This document shows positions 24,529 through 32,459 of a stretch of DNA of 64,000 bases, piece by piece. Position numbers and translations under genes: made by a program. Every line of letters begins with the position of its first letter. Positions within the stretch are counted from its first letter, which is position 1. Origin of the DNA: Arthrobacter rhizosphaerae (lineage in GTDB: Bacteria > Actinomycetota > Actinomycetes > Actinomycetales > Micrococcaceae); assembly GCF_023062595.1 (NCBI RefSeq), contig NZ_JALLAN010000023.1:1-64000 (forward strand), written 5' to 3'. Under the pieces are notes generated by a model. It had not been told where the DNA came from and did not search any database. It worked only from the letters and a program-made list of their open reading frames with translations.

Positions 24529-26421
24529 TCAGTCATATACGGGAGCTCTATCCCTCGCCAACGTGTATCCCACGAGGCACTCCAGTGTCGCGAGGCCATC
24601 GGACGAAAGAACCGACTCCAAGTGTCCCTGAATCGAGGCGACTCCAGCGCCTCTCAGGGCCACGACAAAACCGTCCTCTGCCGAGATATCGAGATTGAGC
24701 CTTGGGGTGACAAGCTGGTCGCCTTCCGCCACCGGGCTGAAGGTGTTGTAGAAGCCAAGGGCAGCGCCCGTCCCGAACACATTTGTCTGCAGCCGCACCC
24801 CCTGACGTGGTGTCGGCAAGGCCTCGACTGGAAGCCCGGCAAGCATCGACAGAATCTGGTGGCTCAGGCAGACAGCCAGCAAAGGCCTGCCGAGATCCAG
24901 CCGGGAACGCAGGAGAGCGCGCACCGTCTCGAGCCGGACGTTATCGAGGTCGCGGGGGTCTCCCGGACCAGGACCGAACACCACCAGATCCGGCGTCAAA
25001 ATGTCTTCCACCGAATCCCAGCGGGCCACAGAAGTCCGCAGCCCCAAGTGGCGCAGCTGGTGGGCAAGCATCTCGGTGAACTGGTCCTCGCAGTCAATGA
25101 CCAGGGCTGTAGTGCCGGCGAAGGGAGGATGTTGTTCCCATCCTTGGGAGCGGATCCAGAAGCTCGCCAGCTGATGATTCCGCTCCACGAGCGCTTCAGC
25201 AACTCCTGGCTGGGCGTTCAGGTTGATTGCCGGCTGCGGTGGAGCCTGCGGGATAAGCCCCAGGGCAGCGAGCATCCCCGACGCCTTTGCGTGCGTCTCC
25301 GCCACCTCGCCTTCCGGGGTGGACAACCGAACAAGAGTCGCTCCTGCTGACAAAGTGACAAGTCCATCGCCGTCGAGATGGGCGGTGCGAATAAGGATCG
25401 GTGCATCGAGCTCATAGGAAACGGCACCACTGCCATCCGTCCGCGACTCGAAGAACGCCAGGACGCCTGAGTAGTATCCCCGCCCACCCTGTTCATGGCG
25501 TTGGATAACGGTGCAGGCGTTTTCCATAGGGGACCCGGTGACTGTCGGGGCGAACATTGTGGCCCGGAGAACGTCCCGGAGGTCCAAATCAGTACGCCCC
25601 TCGAGCAAATACTCCGTATGGCTGAGCCTGGACATTTGCTTCAGGTACGGGCCCAGAATGCGGCCACCCGTCGGGCAAATGCTGCTCATCATCTTCATTT
25701 CCTCGTCCACCACCATAAAGAGTTCGTCGCTCTCTTTGACGTCGGACAGGAACTTCAGGACGCCTTCAGGCGTCGGGCCCTCGGCCGGGTGCCGGAACGT
25801 TCCTGAAATCGGATTCATCGTCACCAGGCCGTCCCTGACGGAGACGTGCCGCTCGGGGGTTGCCCCTACCAGGGAATGGCCGGGGGAGTGGACGGCGAAG
25901 GTCCAGTACGCGCCCTGCTCTGACAGGAGCAGCGTACGCATCCAGGCGAGCACGGCTGTTGCAGGCGAGACGGAGGTGGAGCCCCGGAACGATCGGCGGA
26001 TGACGAAGTTGGCGCCTTCGCCTCGCCCGATTTCCTCGCTCACAACACGGCGCACTATCTCTGCATAGTCCTCGTCTGTGGTGTCGAATCCCAAAGAGCC
26101 GATGGGTACCTCAACCTCGGGAAGAGCTGCCAGGGCATCATCCAGGGTCACGGTGTCGCGCTCTTTCACCAGGAGGCAGCGGAGCGGGGCGCCGTCGTCT
26201 GTGGCGGCAAATCCGCGCTCCCTAACCTGGCGAAAGGGCACAAGCGCCAGGACATCACACCCGCTCCGACTCCCGTCGAGCGGGATGTCTGCCAGCTTTT
26301 CCACATCGACGATCTCGCCGGTAAGGACGTCGACGAGGTCAGACTCGTGGCGCCGGATGACAGCGAAAGGGGTTGAAGCATCGGCGGAGGATTCGACGAG
26401 GCGGGAGAGGAGCGAGGTCAT
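24529..26421 (-). CDS. Fused anthranilate synthase TrpE-TrpG, PhzE-type
   Basis: 630 aa fusion. The chorismate-binding domain (about 100-390) has NPISGTFRHP, VDEEMKMMSSICPTGG and the TVTGSPMENACTVI segment. After a linker comes a class I glutamine amidotransferase domain (about 430-620) with the nucleophile Cys near residue 518 in AVCLSHQ and a late IQGHLES His/Glu. It makes anthranilate, or 2-amino-2-deoxyisochorismate if it is a true PhzE. The long N-terminal TrpE region with the LLES feedback motif is missing, so allosteric Trp inhibition is doubtful. The start is ATG 26421; the longer open frame to 26994 overlaps the attenuator and is rejected. Upstream lies a complete trp attenuator, which favours an anthranilate role in tryptophan supply. 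Confidence 0.9.
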   Translation of the reverse strand: MTSLLSRLVESSADASTPFAVIRRHESDLVDVLTGEIVDVEKLADIPLDGSRSGCDVLALVPFRQVRERGFAATDDGAPLRCLLVKERDTVTLDDALAALPEVEVPIGSLGFDTTDEDYAEIVRRVVSEEIGRGEGANFVIRRSFRGSTSVSPATAVLAWMRTLLLSEQGAYWTFAVHSPGHSLVGATPERHVSVRDGLVTMNPISGTFRHPAEGPTPEGVLKFLSDVKESDELFMVVDEEMKMMSSICPTGGRILGPYLKQMSRLSHTEYLLEGRTDLDLRDVLRATMFAPTVTGSPMENACTVIQRHEQGGRGYYSGVLAFFESRTDGSGAVSYELDAPILIRTAHLDGDGLVTLSAGATLVRLSTPEGEVAETHAKASGMLAALGLIPQAPPQPAINLNAQPGVAEALVERNHQLASFWIRSQGWEQHPPFAGTTALVIDCEDQFTEMLAHQLRHLGLRTSVARWDSVEDILTPDLVVFGPGPGDPRDLDNVRLETVRALLRSRLDLGRPLLAVCLSHQILSMLAGLPVEALPTPRQGVRLQTNVFGTGAALGFYNTFSPVAEGDQLVTPRLNLDISAEDGFVVALRGAGVASIQGHLESVLSSDGLATLECLVGYTLARDRAPVYD

Positions 26422-26463
26422 TGGCAGTCCCTGAAATTGAGTCCACCTCACCGACCGGTGCCG

Positions 26464-26535
26464 CAAAAAAACGACCGCCTGGCGAGGCGGTCGTGAGCGT
26501 AATGGTGCGCGCGTCTGTCCGCCTAGGAGGCGGAC
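26464..26535 (-). promoter_or_regulatory. trp transcription attenuator (segments 1 to 4)
   Basis: On the minus strand, segment 1 GTCCGCC (26535-26529) pairs with segment 2 GGCGGAC (26523-26517). AGGCGG of segment 2 (from 26525) can instead pair with CCGCCT of segment 3 (26490-26485) as an antiterminator. Segment 3 ACGACCGCCT (26494-26485) and segment 4 AGGCGGTCGT (26480-26471) form a perfect 10 bp terminator hairpin with a 4 nt loop, followed by seven T. The terminator ends about 45 nt before the TrpEG start codon. Segment 1 overlaps codons just after the two Trp codons of the leader peptide. Confidence 0.9.
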
Positions 26536-26564
26536 CACCAAGAGGAGCAGGTCGAGAAGCGCAT
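26523..26564 (-). CDS. Trp attenuator leader peptide
   Basis: A 13-residue ORF, MRFSTCSSWWSAS, with tandem Trp codons at positions 9 and 10 and a TAG stop within the loop of hairpin 1:2. Stalling at the Trp codons would cover segment 1 and free segment 2 to form the antiterminator. A TACAAT -10 box ends 6 nt before the ATG, so the peptide itself is probably translated from a leaderless transcript. It is too short for routine gene calling. A comparable attenuator before a fused trpEG gene is known from Streptomyces venezuelae (recalled, not checked). Confidence 0.88.
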   Translation of the reverse strand: MRFSTCSSWWSAS

Positions 26565-26570
26565 GGGCTG

Positions 26571-26600
26571 ATTGTAGGTGGCAGGATCGGATCCATGCAA
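26571..26600 (-). promoter_or_regulatory. Promoter of the trp leader / trpEG transcript
   Basis: Minus-strand TTGCAT (26600-26595) and TACAAT (26576-26571) are 18 nt apart; the -10 is close to consensus. The start point would be the A of the leader-peptide ATG. It lies back to back with the ftsK promoter, 92 nt away. Confidence 0.65.
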
Positions 26601-26667
26601 GCTCGGGCCGCCGGGCAACATGGATCAGCCGGGCCCGGAAATCCGCGGAATTCCGGCCTGCCTCAGG

Positions 26668-26673
26668 TAGCGT
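26668..26673 (+). promoter_or_regulatory. -10 element for leaderless ftsK transcript
   Basis: TAGCGT is followed by 7 nt and ATG 26681, with no Shine-Dalgarno sequence. Confidence 0.55.
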
Positions 26674-26680
26674 GGCAGCT

Positions 26681-29596
26681 ATGGCGACACGTACTTCCTC
26701 CACGCCTAGAGGAAACTCCCGCAGCAAATCAGGCACCGCCTCCGGCCGGGGCACAGGCTCCTCCGCGCCCAAAACCGCCCGGTCCACCAGCGGCACCGCT
26801 GCCCGAACCCGGCAGATGCCCGCCGTCGTTCCCCACCAGCCGTGGCCCATGCGGATGCTGTCCGGTGCCTGGTTGGGGATCGGCCACCTCATTGGCGGCG
26901 GTGTTCGCCGCATAGGCCATGACGTCAGCGATCTGGCACCGGAGGACCGCAGGGACGGAGCGGGGCTCTTCAACTTTGCTCTCGCCGTCTTCATCGCAAC
27001 GTTCGCCTGGTGGGGGATGAAGGGCTGGTTCCCCGATGCCGTCTATGCCGTGGTCAACGGGACCTTTGGCTGGATGTCACTGCTGCTTCCGCTAATGCTG
27101 CTGGTTTGCGCCGTCCGTCTGTTCCGGCAGCCGGCAGACAGCCGCGGTAACAACCGGATCGGCATCGGCTTCCTGATCATGACCTTCGCCGGGTCGGCTC
27201 TGGCGCACATCATAGGTGGCCAGCCGACCGTGTCGGATGGCTTCGAGGGCCTCCGGCAAGCAGGCGGAATGCTGGGATTCCTGGCGGCGTCCCCCTTGGC
27301 CGCTATTCACGTCGCCGTGCCGCTGATGGTCTATGGACTGCTCGCATTCACGTCCCTGCTTGTTGTCACGGCAACTCCCTTCGGAGCCATTCCACGCCGG
27401 CTCAAGGGCGCTTATGAACATCTCATGGGCATTGATCTCCAAGAGCCCGGGGATCACGCGAACGGTCATGACCGCAGCTACCTGTACGGCGATTCGGCGG
27501 CGGAATCACCCAAGAAGAAAAAGCGCATGCGGCTCTTCGGCAAAGACCAGGACACCGACGCCGGTCTGGAAGGCTACGTCGGGGACGAAGCCTTTGAGAC
27601 TCCGGTCATCGACGACGACGAGCCCGGCTCCAAGGGTGACAAGCGGTCCGCGGCGGCCGCGCCCGGGGTCCGGCGACCCACCCAAGCCGAAATCGCCATC
27701 GAAAAGATCAAGGCGGCCCAGGGTCTTGGCTCCCGGACTGACATGGCCGGGGAGAACGCCACCGAGGCCATTCCCCTCGTGACACCCGGCATGGTGGCCG
27801 CTGGATCCCTTAACGCGGCCCCGTCGAAGCCGTCAGGTGTTCCGGTGAACCCCGTACCCGCGAATCCTGTGGCCCCCGCCCCGCCGCCGACGCCCATCCC
27901 GCAGCGTACGGAGCAGCTTTCGCTGGCCGGGGATGTCACCTATACCCTGCCGTCGTCGGATGTCCTGACGCCCGGATCCATTCCCAAGGAGCGCACTGAA
28001 GCCAACGACGCCATCGTGGCCTCGCTGACCGAAACGCTCAACCAGTTCAATGTGGAGGCGCAGGTCACCGGCTTCAGCCGCGGACCCACTGTGACGCGTT
28101 ACGAGATTGAGTTGTCACCTGGCACTAAGGTGGAGCGCGTTACTGCCCTGTCCAAGAACATCTCCTACGCTGTGGCCAGCTCGGATGTGCGCATCCTGAG
28201 CCCGATTCCCGGCAAATCGGCGATCGGCATCGAGATCCCCAACACCGACCGCGAGACGGTGTCGCTTGGTGATGTGCTCCGCAGCCAGAATGCCCGTCGT
28301 ACGGACCACCCCATGGTGATGGGGGTTGGCAAGGACGTCGAAGGCGGCTACGTTGTCGCGAACCTCGCGAAGATGCCTCACCTCCTCGTCGCCGGTGCCA
28401 CCGGCGCGGGTAAGTCTTCCTTCGTCAACTCCATGATCACCTCAATCCTGATGCGGGCCACCCCGGACGAGGTGCGGATGGTCATGGTGGACCCCAAGCG
28501 CGTGGAGCTCACCGCCTACGAGGGCGTACCCCACCTGATCACACCCATCATCACCAATCCGAAGAAGGCGGCGGAAGCCCTGCAGTGGGTGGTCCGCGAG
28601 ATGGACGCCCGGTACGACGACCTCGCCAACTACGGCTTCAAGCACATTGACGACTTCAACAAAGCAGTCCGTGCCGGGAAGGTCCACCCGCCCGTCGACT
28701 CCAAGCGTGTCATCCGCCCGTATCCGTATCTGCTGGTGATCGTAGACGAACTCGCCGACCTCATGATGGTGGCTCCCCGCGATGTGGAAGATTCCATCGT
28801 CCGCATCACGCAGCTTGCCCGTGCCGCGGGAATCCACCTGGTGCTGGCCACCCAGCGCCCGTCCGTGGACGTTGTCACCGGCCTGATCAAAGCCAACGTG
28901 CCATCCCGAATGGCCTTTGCCACCTCCTCCGTCACTGACTCCCGCGTGGTCCTCGACCAGCCGGGGGCCGAGAAGCTCATTGGTCAGGGTGACGCCCTCT
29001 TCCTGCCGATGGGCGCCTCCAAGGCCATGCGCGTACAGGGTGCTTGGGTGACCGAATCGGAAATCCACAAAGTTGTTGAGCACGTCAAGGGCCAGCTCCA
29101 GGCAACCTACCGGGACGACGTCGCCGCCGAGGCCCCCAAGAAGCAGATCGACGACGACATCGGCGATGACCTCGAGGTGCTGCTGCAGGCCACGGAGCTC
29201 GTGGTGACCACCCAATTCGGTTCCACCTCAATGCTCCAGCGCAAACTCAGGGTGGGGTTTGCGAAGGCGGGCCGCCTGATGGACCTGCTGGAGTCCCGCG
29301 GTGTGGTGGGTCCGTCGGAGGGATCGAAGGCACGCGATGTCCTGGTCAAGCCTGACGACCTCGCGCCGGTATTGGCAGCAATGAAGGGACAGGAAGCGCC
29401 GGCCACCCCTGACTCGCACACGGCAGCCCTGAGTGACAACGCCAATGCCAACATCGCCCAGGGCGGTTATGCAGAAGACCTCGTCGCTTCAGACCTGGAG
29501 AACCGCAAGCAGAACGTTGAGTATTACGACGGCGCCGACGGCACCCCGGACGACGAAGATGGCTCCGAGGACGCCTGGTCGCTCACCGGACGGTAG
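26681..29596 (+). CDS. ftsK: DNA translocase FtsK/SpoIIIE
   Basis: Septum-located motor that pumps chromosomal DNA during division. Of 971 residues, the first 80 are basic and Ser/Gly/Pro-rich; four hydrophobic segments lie at about 95-260. An acidic/Pro-rich linker follows, then the alpha-beta motor with Walker A AGATGAGKSS (Lys near residue 578), Walker B VIVDELADLMM and LATQRPSVDVVTG. The gamma winged helix closes the protein (TSMLQRKLRVGFAKAGRLMDLLE-type region). ATG 26681 is preferred to GTG 26672 because of the TAGCGT box 7 nt upstream. pgsA, cinA and clgR follow in the conserved actinobacterial order. Confidence 0.96.
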   Translation: MATRTSSTPRGNSRSKSGTASGRGTGSSAPKTARSTSGTAARTRQMPAVVPHQPWPMRMLSGAWLGIGHLIGGGVRRIGHDVSDLAPEDRRDGAGLFNFALAVFIATFAWWGMKGWFPDAVYAVVNGTFGWMSLLLPLMLLVCAVRLFRQPADSRGNNRIGIGFLIMTFAGSALAHIIGGQPTVSDGFEGLRQAGGMLGFLAASPLAAIHVAVPLMVYGLLAFTSLLVVTATPFGAIPRRLKGAYEHLMGIDLQEPGDHANGHDRSYLYGDSAAESPKKKKRMRLFGKDQDTDAGLEGYVGDEAFETPVIDDDEPGSKGDKRSAAAAPGVRRPTQAEIAIEKIKAAQGLGSRTDMAGENATEAIPLVTPGMVAAGSLNAAPSKPSGVPVNPVPANPVAPAPPPTPIPQRTEQLSLAGDVTYTLPSSDVLTPGSIPKERTEANDAIVASLTETLNQFNVEAQVTGFSRGPTVTRYEIELSPGTKVERVTALSKNISYAVASSDVRILSPIPGKSAIGIEIPNTDRETVSLGDVLRSQNARRTDHPMVMGVGKDVEGGYVVANLAKMPHLLVAGATGAGKSSFVNSMITSILMRATPDEVRMVMVDPKRVELTAYEGVPHLITPIITNPKKAAEALQWVVREMDARYDDLANYGFKHIDDFNKAVRAGKVHPPVDSKRVIRPYPYLLVIVDELADLMMVAPRDVEDSIVRITQLARAAGIHLVLATQRPSVDVVTGLIKANVPSRMAFATSSVTDSRVVLDQPGAEKLIGQGDALFLPMGASKAMRVQGAWVTESEIHKVVEHVKGQLQATYRDDVAAEAPKKQIDDDIGDDLEVLLQATELVVTTQFGSTSMLQRKLRVGFAKAGRLMDLLESRGVVGPSEGSKARDVLVKPDDLAPVLAAMKGQEAPATPDSHTAALSDNANANIAQGGYAEDLVASDLENRKQNVEYYDGADGTPDDEDGSEDAWSLTGR

Positions 29597-29599
29597 CCT
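29594..29599 (+). promoter_or_regulatory. -10 element for pgsA overlapping the ftsK stop
   Basis: TAGCCT includes the TAG stop of ftsK and is followed by 6 nt and GTG 29606. The intervening AGGAAG also looks like a Shine-Dalgarno sequence but directly abuts the start, so leaderless initiation is the better reading. Confidence 0.45.
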
Positions 29600-29605
29600 A
29601 GGAAG

Positions 29606-30232
29606 GTGACTAGCACCGAGGCCCACAGCACCGGTTCCTCCTCGGGAATCTGGAATCTGCCGAACATCCTGACCATGCTCCGGATTGTGTTGGTGCCATT
29701 CTTCGTGTGGTTCCTTGCCGCCGATAACAGCAGCCACGGCTTCTGGCGTTGGGCGGCCGTGGTGGCGTTCGCCGTCGCGATTTACACCGACAAGCTCGAC
29801 GGCGACATCGCCCGCAGCCGCGGCCTCGTAACCGACTTCGGAAAAATTGCCGATCCCATCGCGGATAAATTGCTCATCGGATCAGCGTTGGTGATGCTGT
29901 CAATCCTGAACGAACTGCCATGGTGGATCACCATACTGATTCTTGTCCGCGAGTGGGGCATCACAGCCCTCCGGTTCTTCGTCATCCGCTACGGTGTGAT
30001 TCCGGCCTCGCGTGGCGGGAAGCTGAAAACCGTAGTACAGACCCTGGCGATCTTCCTCTACGTCATTCCGCTGGCAGCCCTGGCGCCATGGCTGGGAGTC
30101 CTTGCTCTCGGAGTCATGCTTGTTGCGGTCGCGATCACTGTATGGACAGGCGTGCAGTATGTCGTGGAAGCGCTTAAACTGCGGGCACAGGGCCTGCCTT
30201 CCAAACGGCGGCCGGACGGGAGCGCGTCATGA
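29606..30232 (+). CDS. pgsA: CDP-diacylglycerol-glycerol-3-phosphate 3-phosphatidyltransferase
   Basis: Integral membrane enzyme of phosphatidylglycerol synthesis. The CDP-alcohol phosphotransferase motif is seen as DKLDGDIARSRGLVTDFGK followed by IADPIADK, with all metal-binding Asp residues. About five to six hydrophobic segments lie in 208 aa. The N-terminus NLPNILTMLRIVLVPFF is typical of PgsA. GTG start; the 3' end overlaps cinA as ATGA. A different CDP-alcohol specificity (for example phosphatidylinositol-phosphate synthase) is less likely given the locus. Confidence 0.93.
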   Translation: MTSTEAHSTGSSSGIWNLPNILTMLRIVLVPFFVWFLAADNSSHGFWRWAAVVAFAVAIYTDKLDGDIARSRGLVTDFGKIADPIADKLLIGSALVMLSILNELPWWITILILVREWGITALRFFVIRYGVIPASRGGKLKTVVQTLAIFLYVIPLAALAPWLGVLALGVMLVAVAITVWTGVQYVVEALKLRAQGLPSKRRPDGSAS

Positions 30233-30708
30233 GCAACCTTCACAGAAGTGCGGAAGCCGCAGTCACGAAGGCCCGGGAACACGGCATCACCGTGGCGACC
30301 GGTGAATCCATCACTGCCGGCATGATCGCAGCGGTTTTGGCCGATACCCCCGGGGCCTCAGCCATGCTGCAAGGGGGCGTGGTGGCCTACCAGAACGAGG
30401 TCAAGAGCGCTGTTCTTGGCGTATCGTCGGAACTCCTGGCGGAAGTCGGTTCAGTGGATGGCAGGGTTGCGGAAGCCATGGCAGCAGGTGTCCGGACCCT
30501 CTGCGGCGCCGATATCGGAGTATCAAGTACCGGCGTCGCCGGCCCCGAACCGCATGATGGTCAAGCGGTTGGCAGGGTGTTCATAGGCATCGCCACTGCG
30601 GCAGGATCTTTTGCGTCATCCTATGACTTCCAAGGGAACCGGGCGGAGATCCGTGGGCAGGCGTGTGCGGCGGCCCTGGAACAGTTGCTGAAAGCGCTTC
30701 CTTCCTAA
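30229..30708 (+). CDS. pncC: CinA C-terminal domain / nicotinamide-nucleotide amidohydrolase
   Basis: 159 aa stand-alone CinA C-terminal domain, which in characterised members deamidates NMN to NaMN in NAD recycling. It has the VATGESITAGMIAA signature, GGVVAYQNEVKSAVLGV and STGVAGPEPHDGQAVGRVFIG. It overlaps pgsA by 4 nt. In this genomic position it is often annotated as competence/damage-inducible protein; a DNA-uptake role is not supported by the domain. Confidence 0.9.
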   Translation: MSNLHRSAEAAVTKAREHGITVATGESITAGMIAAVLADTPGASAMLQGGVVAYQNEVKSAVLGVSSELLAEVGSVDGRVAEAMAAGVRTLCGADIGVSSTGVAGPEPHDGQAVGRVFIGIATAAGSFASSYDFQGNRAEIRGQACAAALEQLLKALPS

Positions 30709-30954
30709 AGCTACCGGGCGTAAAGTAGCCGGGAACAAAAATTGAATCCCAATAGTTGTTACATTGTGTCGCTTCCGGATCGCGGAGGCGCCTAGGATAA
30801 AAAGACCACACTGGTTCCCCTGAATGGTGAACCTGAAGTATGAGGGAGCAAGGCGATACAGATGGTAAAGCAGCCCGTATCCGTAAACGGCGTTGTCCGC
30901 TGGAAGGATGTGGGCCTCGCCGATCAGGCTAAGAGCGAACAGAAGGAGCGCAAG

Positions 30955-31314
30955 ATGGTTGTTCTTCGTCACGAAATTGGTGATGTCCTTCGCGATGTCC
31001 GCCAGCGCCAAGGCCGTACCCTCCGCGAAGTCTCACACAGTGCCCGGGTTTCGCTCGGCTACTTGAGCGAAGTGGAACGCGGCCAGAAGGAAGCCTCTTC
31101 GGAGCTGCTTTCATCGATCTGCTCGGCCCTGGATGTTCCCTTGTCCGGCATGCTCCGCGAGGTCAGCGACCGCGTGGCCATTGCTGAGGGAGTGGCAGTT
31201 CCGGACACCGTCCCGCAGGAGTTCTCCCAGCGCTATGGCCGTGACCTCGAGCGCGAGCTGAACACAGACCTTAACGACGAACTCACTACGGGCCTCCTGT
31301 CAGGCGCCCGCTGA
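30955..31314 (+). CDS. clgR: ClgR-type XRE transcriptional regulator
   Basis: Helix-turn-helix activator that in actinobacteria controls clp protease and stress genes and is itself degraded by Clp. The HTH is very typical: LRDVRQRQGRTLREVS, then ARVSLGYLSEVERGQKEAS. ATG 30955 is chosen because AGGAG lies 6 nt before it and family members start with a short MVVLRHEIGD; the open frame upstream to 30862 adds 31 unlikely residues. 119 aa. A TAGGAT -10 (30793-30798) without a good -35 would fit activator-dependent expression. The chain ends in hydrophobic LLSGAR, possibly a degron. Confidence 0.9.
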   Translation: MVVLRHEIGDVLRDVRQRQGRTLREVSHSARVSLGYLSEVERGQKEASSELLSSICSALDVPLSGMLREVSDRVAIAEGVAVPDTVPQEFSQRYGRDLERELNTDLNDELTTGLLSGAR

Positions 31315-31401
31315 TCCGTTCCGGACTGAGCTGTGACCCGGATCTTGAGATTGCCCGACTGACTTCGAGACCTCATGACTTCAAATCGACTGCTTGACTA
31401 A

Positions 31402-31441
31402 ACGAAGGGCCCGCCGCAGTTGCGTCGGGCCCTTCGTTTTT
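31402..31441 (+). terminator. Intrinsic terminator after clgR
   Basis: ACGAAGGGCCCG pairs with CGGGCCCTTCGT around a loop of about 14 nt and is followed by TTTTTG. It may also act for the minus-strand MarR gene, which ends about 40 nt to the right. Confidence 0.9.
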
Positions 31442-31476
31442 GTGTTGTGCTCCGCGTTCTCTGCGCCGGATCTGCG

Positions 31477-32007
31477 CTACTGCACATGATCCCTTTTTGA
31501 TTCGTCCTTGGGGAAGCCATCCCGCTCGTACGTAGTGTTCAGCTTTGCAATGTACCGGGCCAGAGTCTGAAGCTCCGAGACCGGCCATTCCCCCAACCGT
31601 TCCCGGAACACCTGATTGCGGGCGTCCTGGACCTGATGCATCTTCTCCTCGCCACGGGGAGTGAGCCGAATGGATTGTGCGCGGCCGTCCACAGGATCGG
31701 CTTCCTTGAAAATCAGGCCAATGCTCTCGAGAAAGGCAATCTGCCGGCTCACGGAGGGTTTCCCAACGCCAACGCAGGACGCCAGATCGGTCAGGCGCAT
31801 GGGTCCTTCCCTCCGGATGATGGTCAGAAGGCCGTACGCTGCAGGCTCCATATCGGGGTGGACCTGCCGGGAGAGCTGCTGCGAGACCGAGCGTGCCCTT
31901 CGCCAGAAAAGGCTCAATTGCTGTTCCACGGACTGCAGGGCAGCGTCGACGTCGTCGGCGCCCGCAAAATCCTCGGGCGAACCTGGGCTGTCAACTGGGT
32001 TGCTCAT
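31477..32007 (-). CDS. MarR-family transcriptional regulator
   Basis: 176 aa with a winged helix: MRLTDLASCVGVGKPSVSRQIAFLESIGLI and the wing DPVDGRAQSIRLTPRG. The acidic N-terminus precedes a dimerisation helix. It is divergent from the DUF3046 gene. A TAGAAT box ends 7 nt before the ATG on the minus strand, and an inverted repeat overlaps that box, which suggests autoregulation. The ligand and targets are unknown. Confidence 0.9.
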   Translation of the reverse strand: MSNPVDSPGSPEDFAGADDVDAALQSVEQQLSLFWRRARSVSQQLSRQVHPDMEPAAYGLLTIIRREGPMRLTDLASCVGVGKPSVSRQIAFLESIGLIFKEADPVDGRAQSIRLTPRGEEKMHQVQDARNQVFRERLGEWPVSELQTLARYIAKLNTTYERDGFPKDESKRDHVQ

Positions 32008-32012
32008 GGCAA

Positions 32013-32048
32013 CAATTCTAGAGTCAGCGTCCGTGAGAGACTCTATTG
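32013..32048. promoter_or_regulatory. Inverted repeat overlapping the marR -10, candidate MarR operator
   Basis: CAAT-TCT-AGAGTC (32013-32025) faces GACTCT-ATTG (32039-32048) across 13 nt. The left arm covers the minus-strand TAGAAT -10 (32020-32015), and the right arm ends at the DUF3046 start. This symmetry fits a dimeric regulator between divergent genes; binding is inferred only. Confidence 0.5.
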
Positions 32049-32273
32049 GTGCGGATTAGCGAATTTTGGCGGCTCATGGACGATGAATTTGGCGCCGGCT
32101 ACTCGCGGGTTCTGAGCAGTTCATTGGTGCTGGCTGCTGTTGGTGGACGAACGGCGGACCAGGCCTTGGCTGCTGGCGTCAGCCCACGTGCCGTATGGCT
32201 CGCCATCTGCGAGCTGCAGGATGTTCCCCAGGAGCGACGCCTCGGCAGGGACATCAGCCCGCGTCGCGATTAG
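32049..32273 (+). CDS. DUF3046 family protein
   Basis: Small protein of about 74 aa with the actinobacterial DUF3046 pattern: ISEFWRLMDDEFGAGYSR, LGGRTADQALAAGVSPRAVW, and DVPQERR at the end. It almost always lies just upstream of recA in actinobacteria, and its function is unknown. The start is GTG 32049 (TTG 32046 is possible). Its promoter region is shared with the divergent marR gene, and the recA SOS box lies about 27 nt after its stop. Confidence 0.85.
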   Translation: MRISEFWRLMDDEFGAGYSRVLSSSLVLAAVGGRTADQALAAGVSPRAVWLAICELQDVPQERRLGRDISPRRD

Positions 32274-32299
32274 CGCCGGCTGACACGCCGGTCACTTGT

Positions 32300-32315
32300 T
32301 CGAATATCTGTTCGG
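32300..32315 (+). promoter_or_regulatory. LexA box of recA
   Basis: TCGAATATCTGTTCGG matches TCGAAC-N4-GTTCGA with two changes. A TATGCT -10-like box follows at 32323-32328, leaving a recA leader of about 125 nt. Confidence 0.85.
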
Positions 32316-32459
32316 GTAGGACTATGCTTTTTTGAGAGTGTTATCCACATAAGCAAGGTGTCCCGGCCAGAATGTCGGTGGGTGCAATTAGCGTCGTTGA
32401 TGACAAAGAAACGGCCGCTGAGGCCACTCCAAAGCGAGAAAGCATTAGAGGTGTGAACC

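Noticed and set aside
26422..26994. N-terminal extension of the TrpEG frame
   Set aside because: It would run through the attenuator terminator, the leader peptide and the start of ftsK; the ATG at 26421 fits the family N-terminus.
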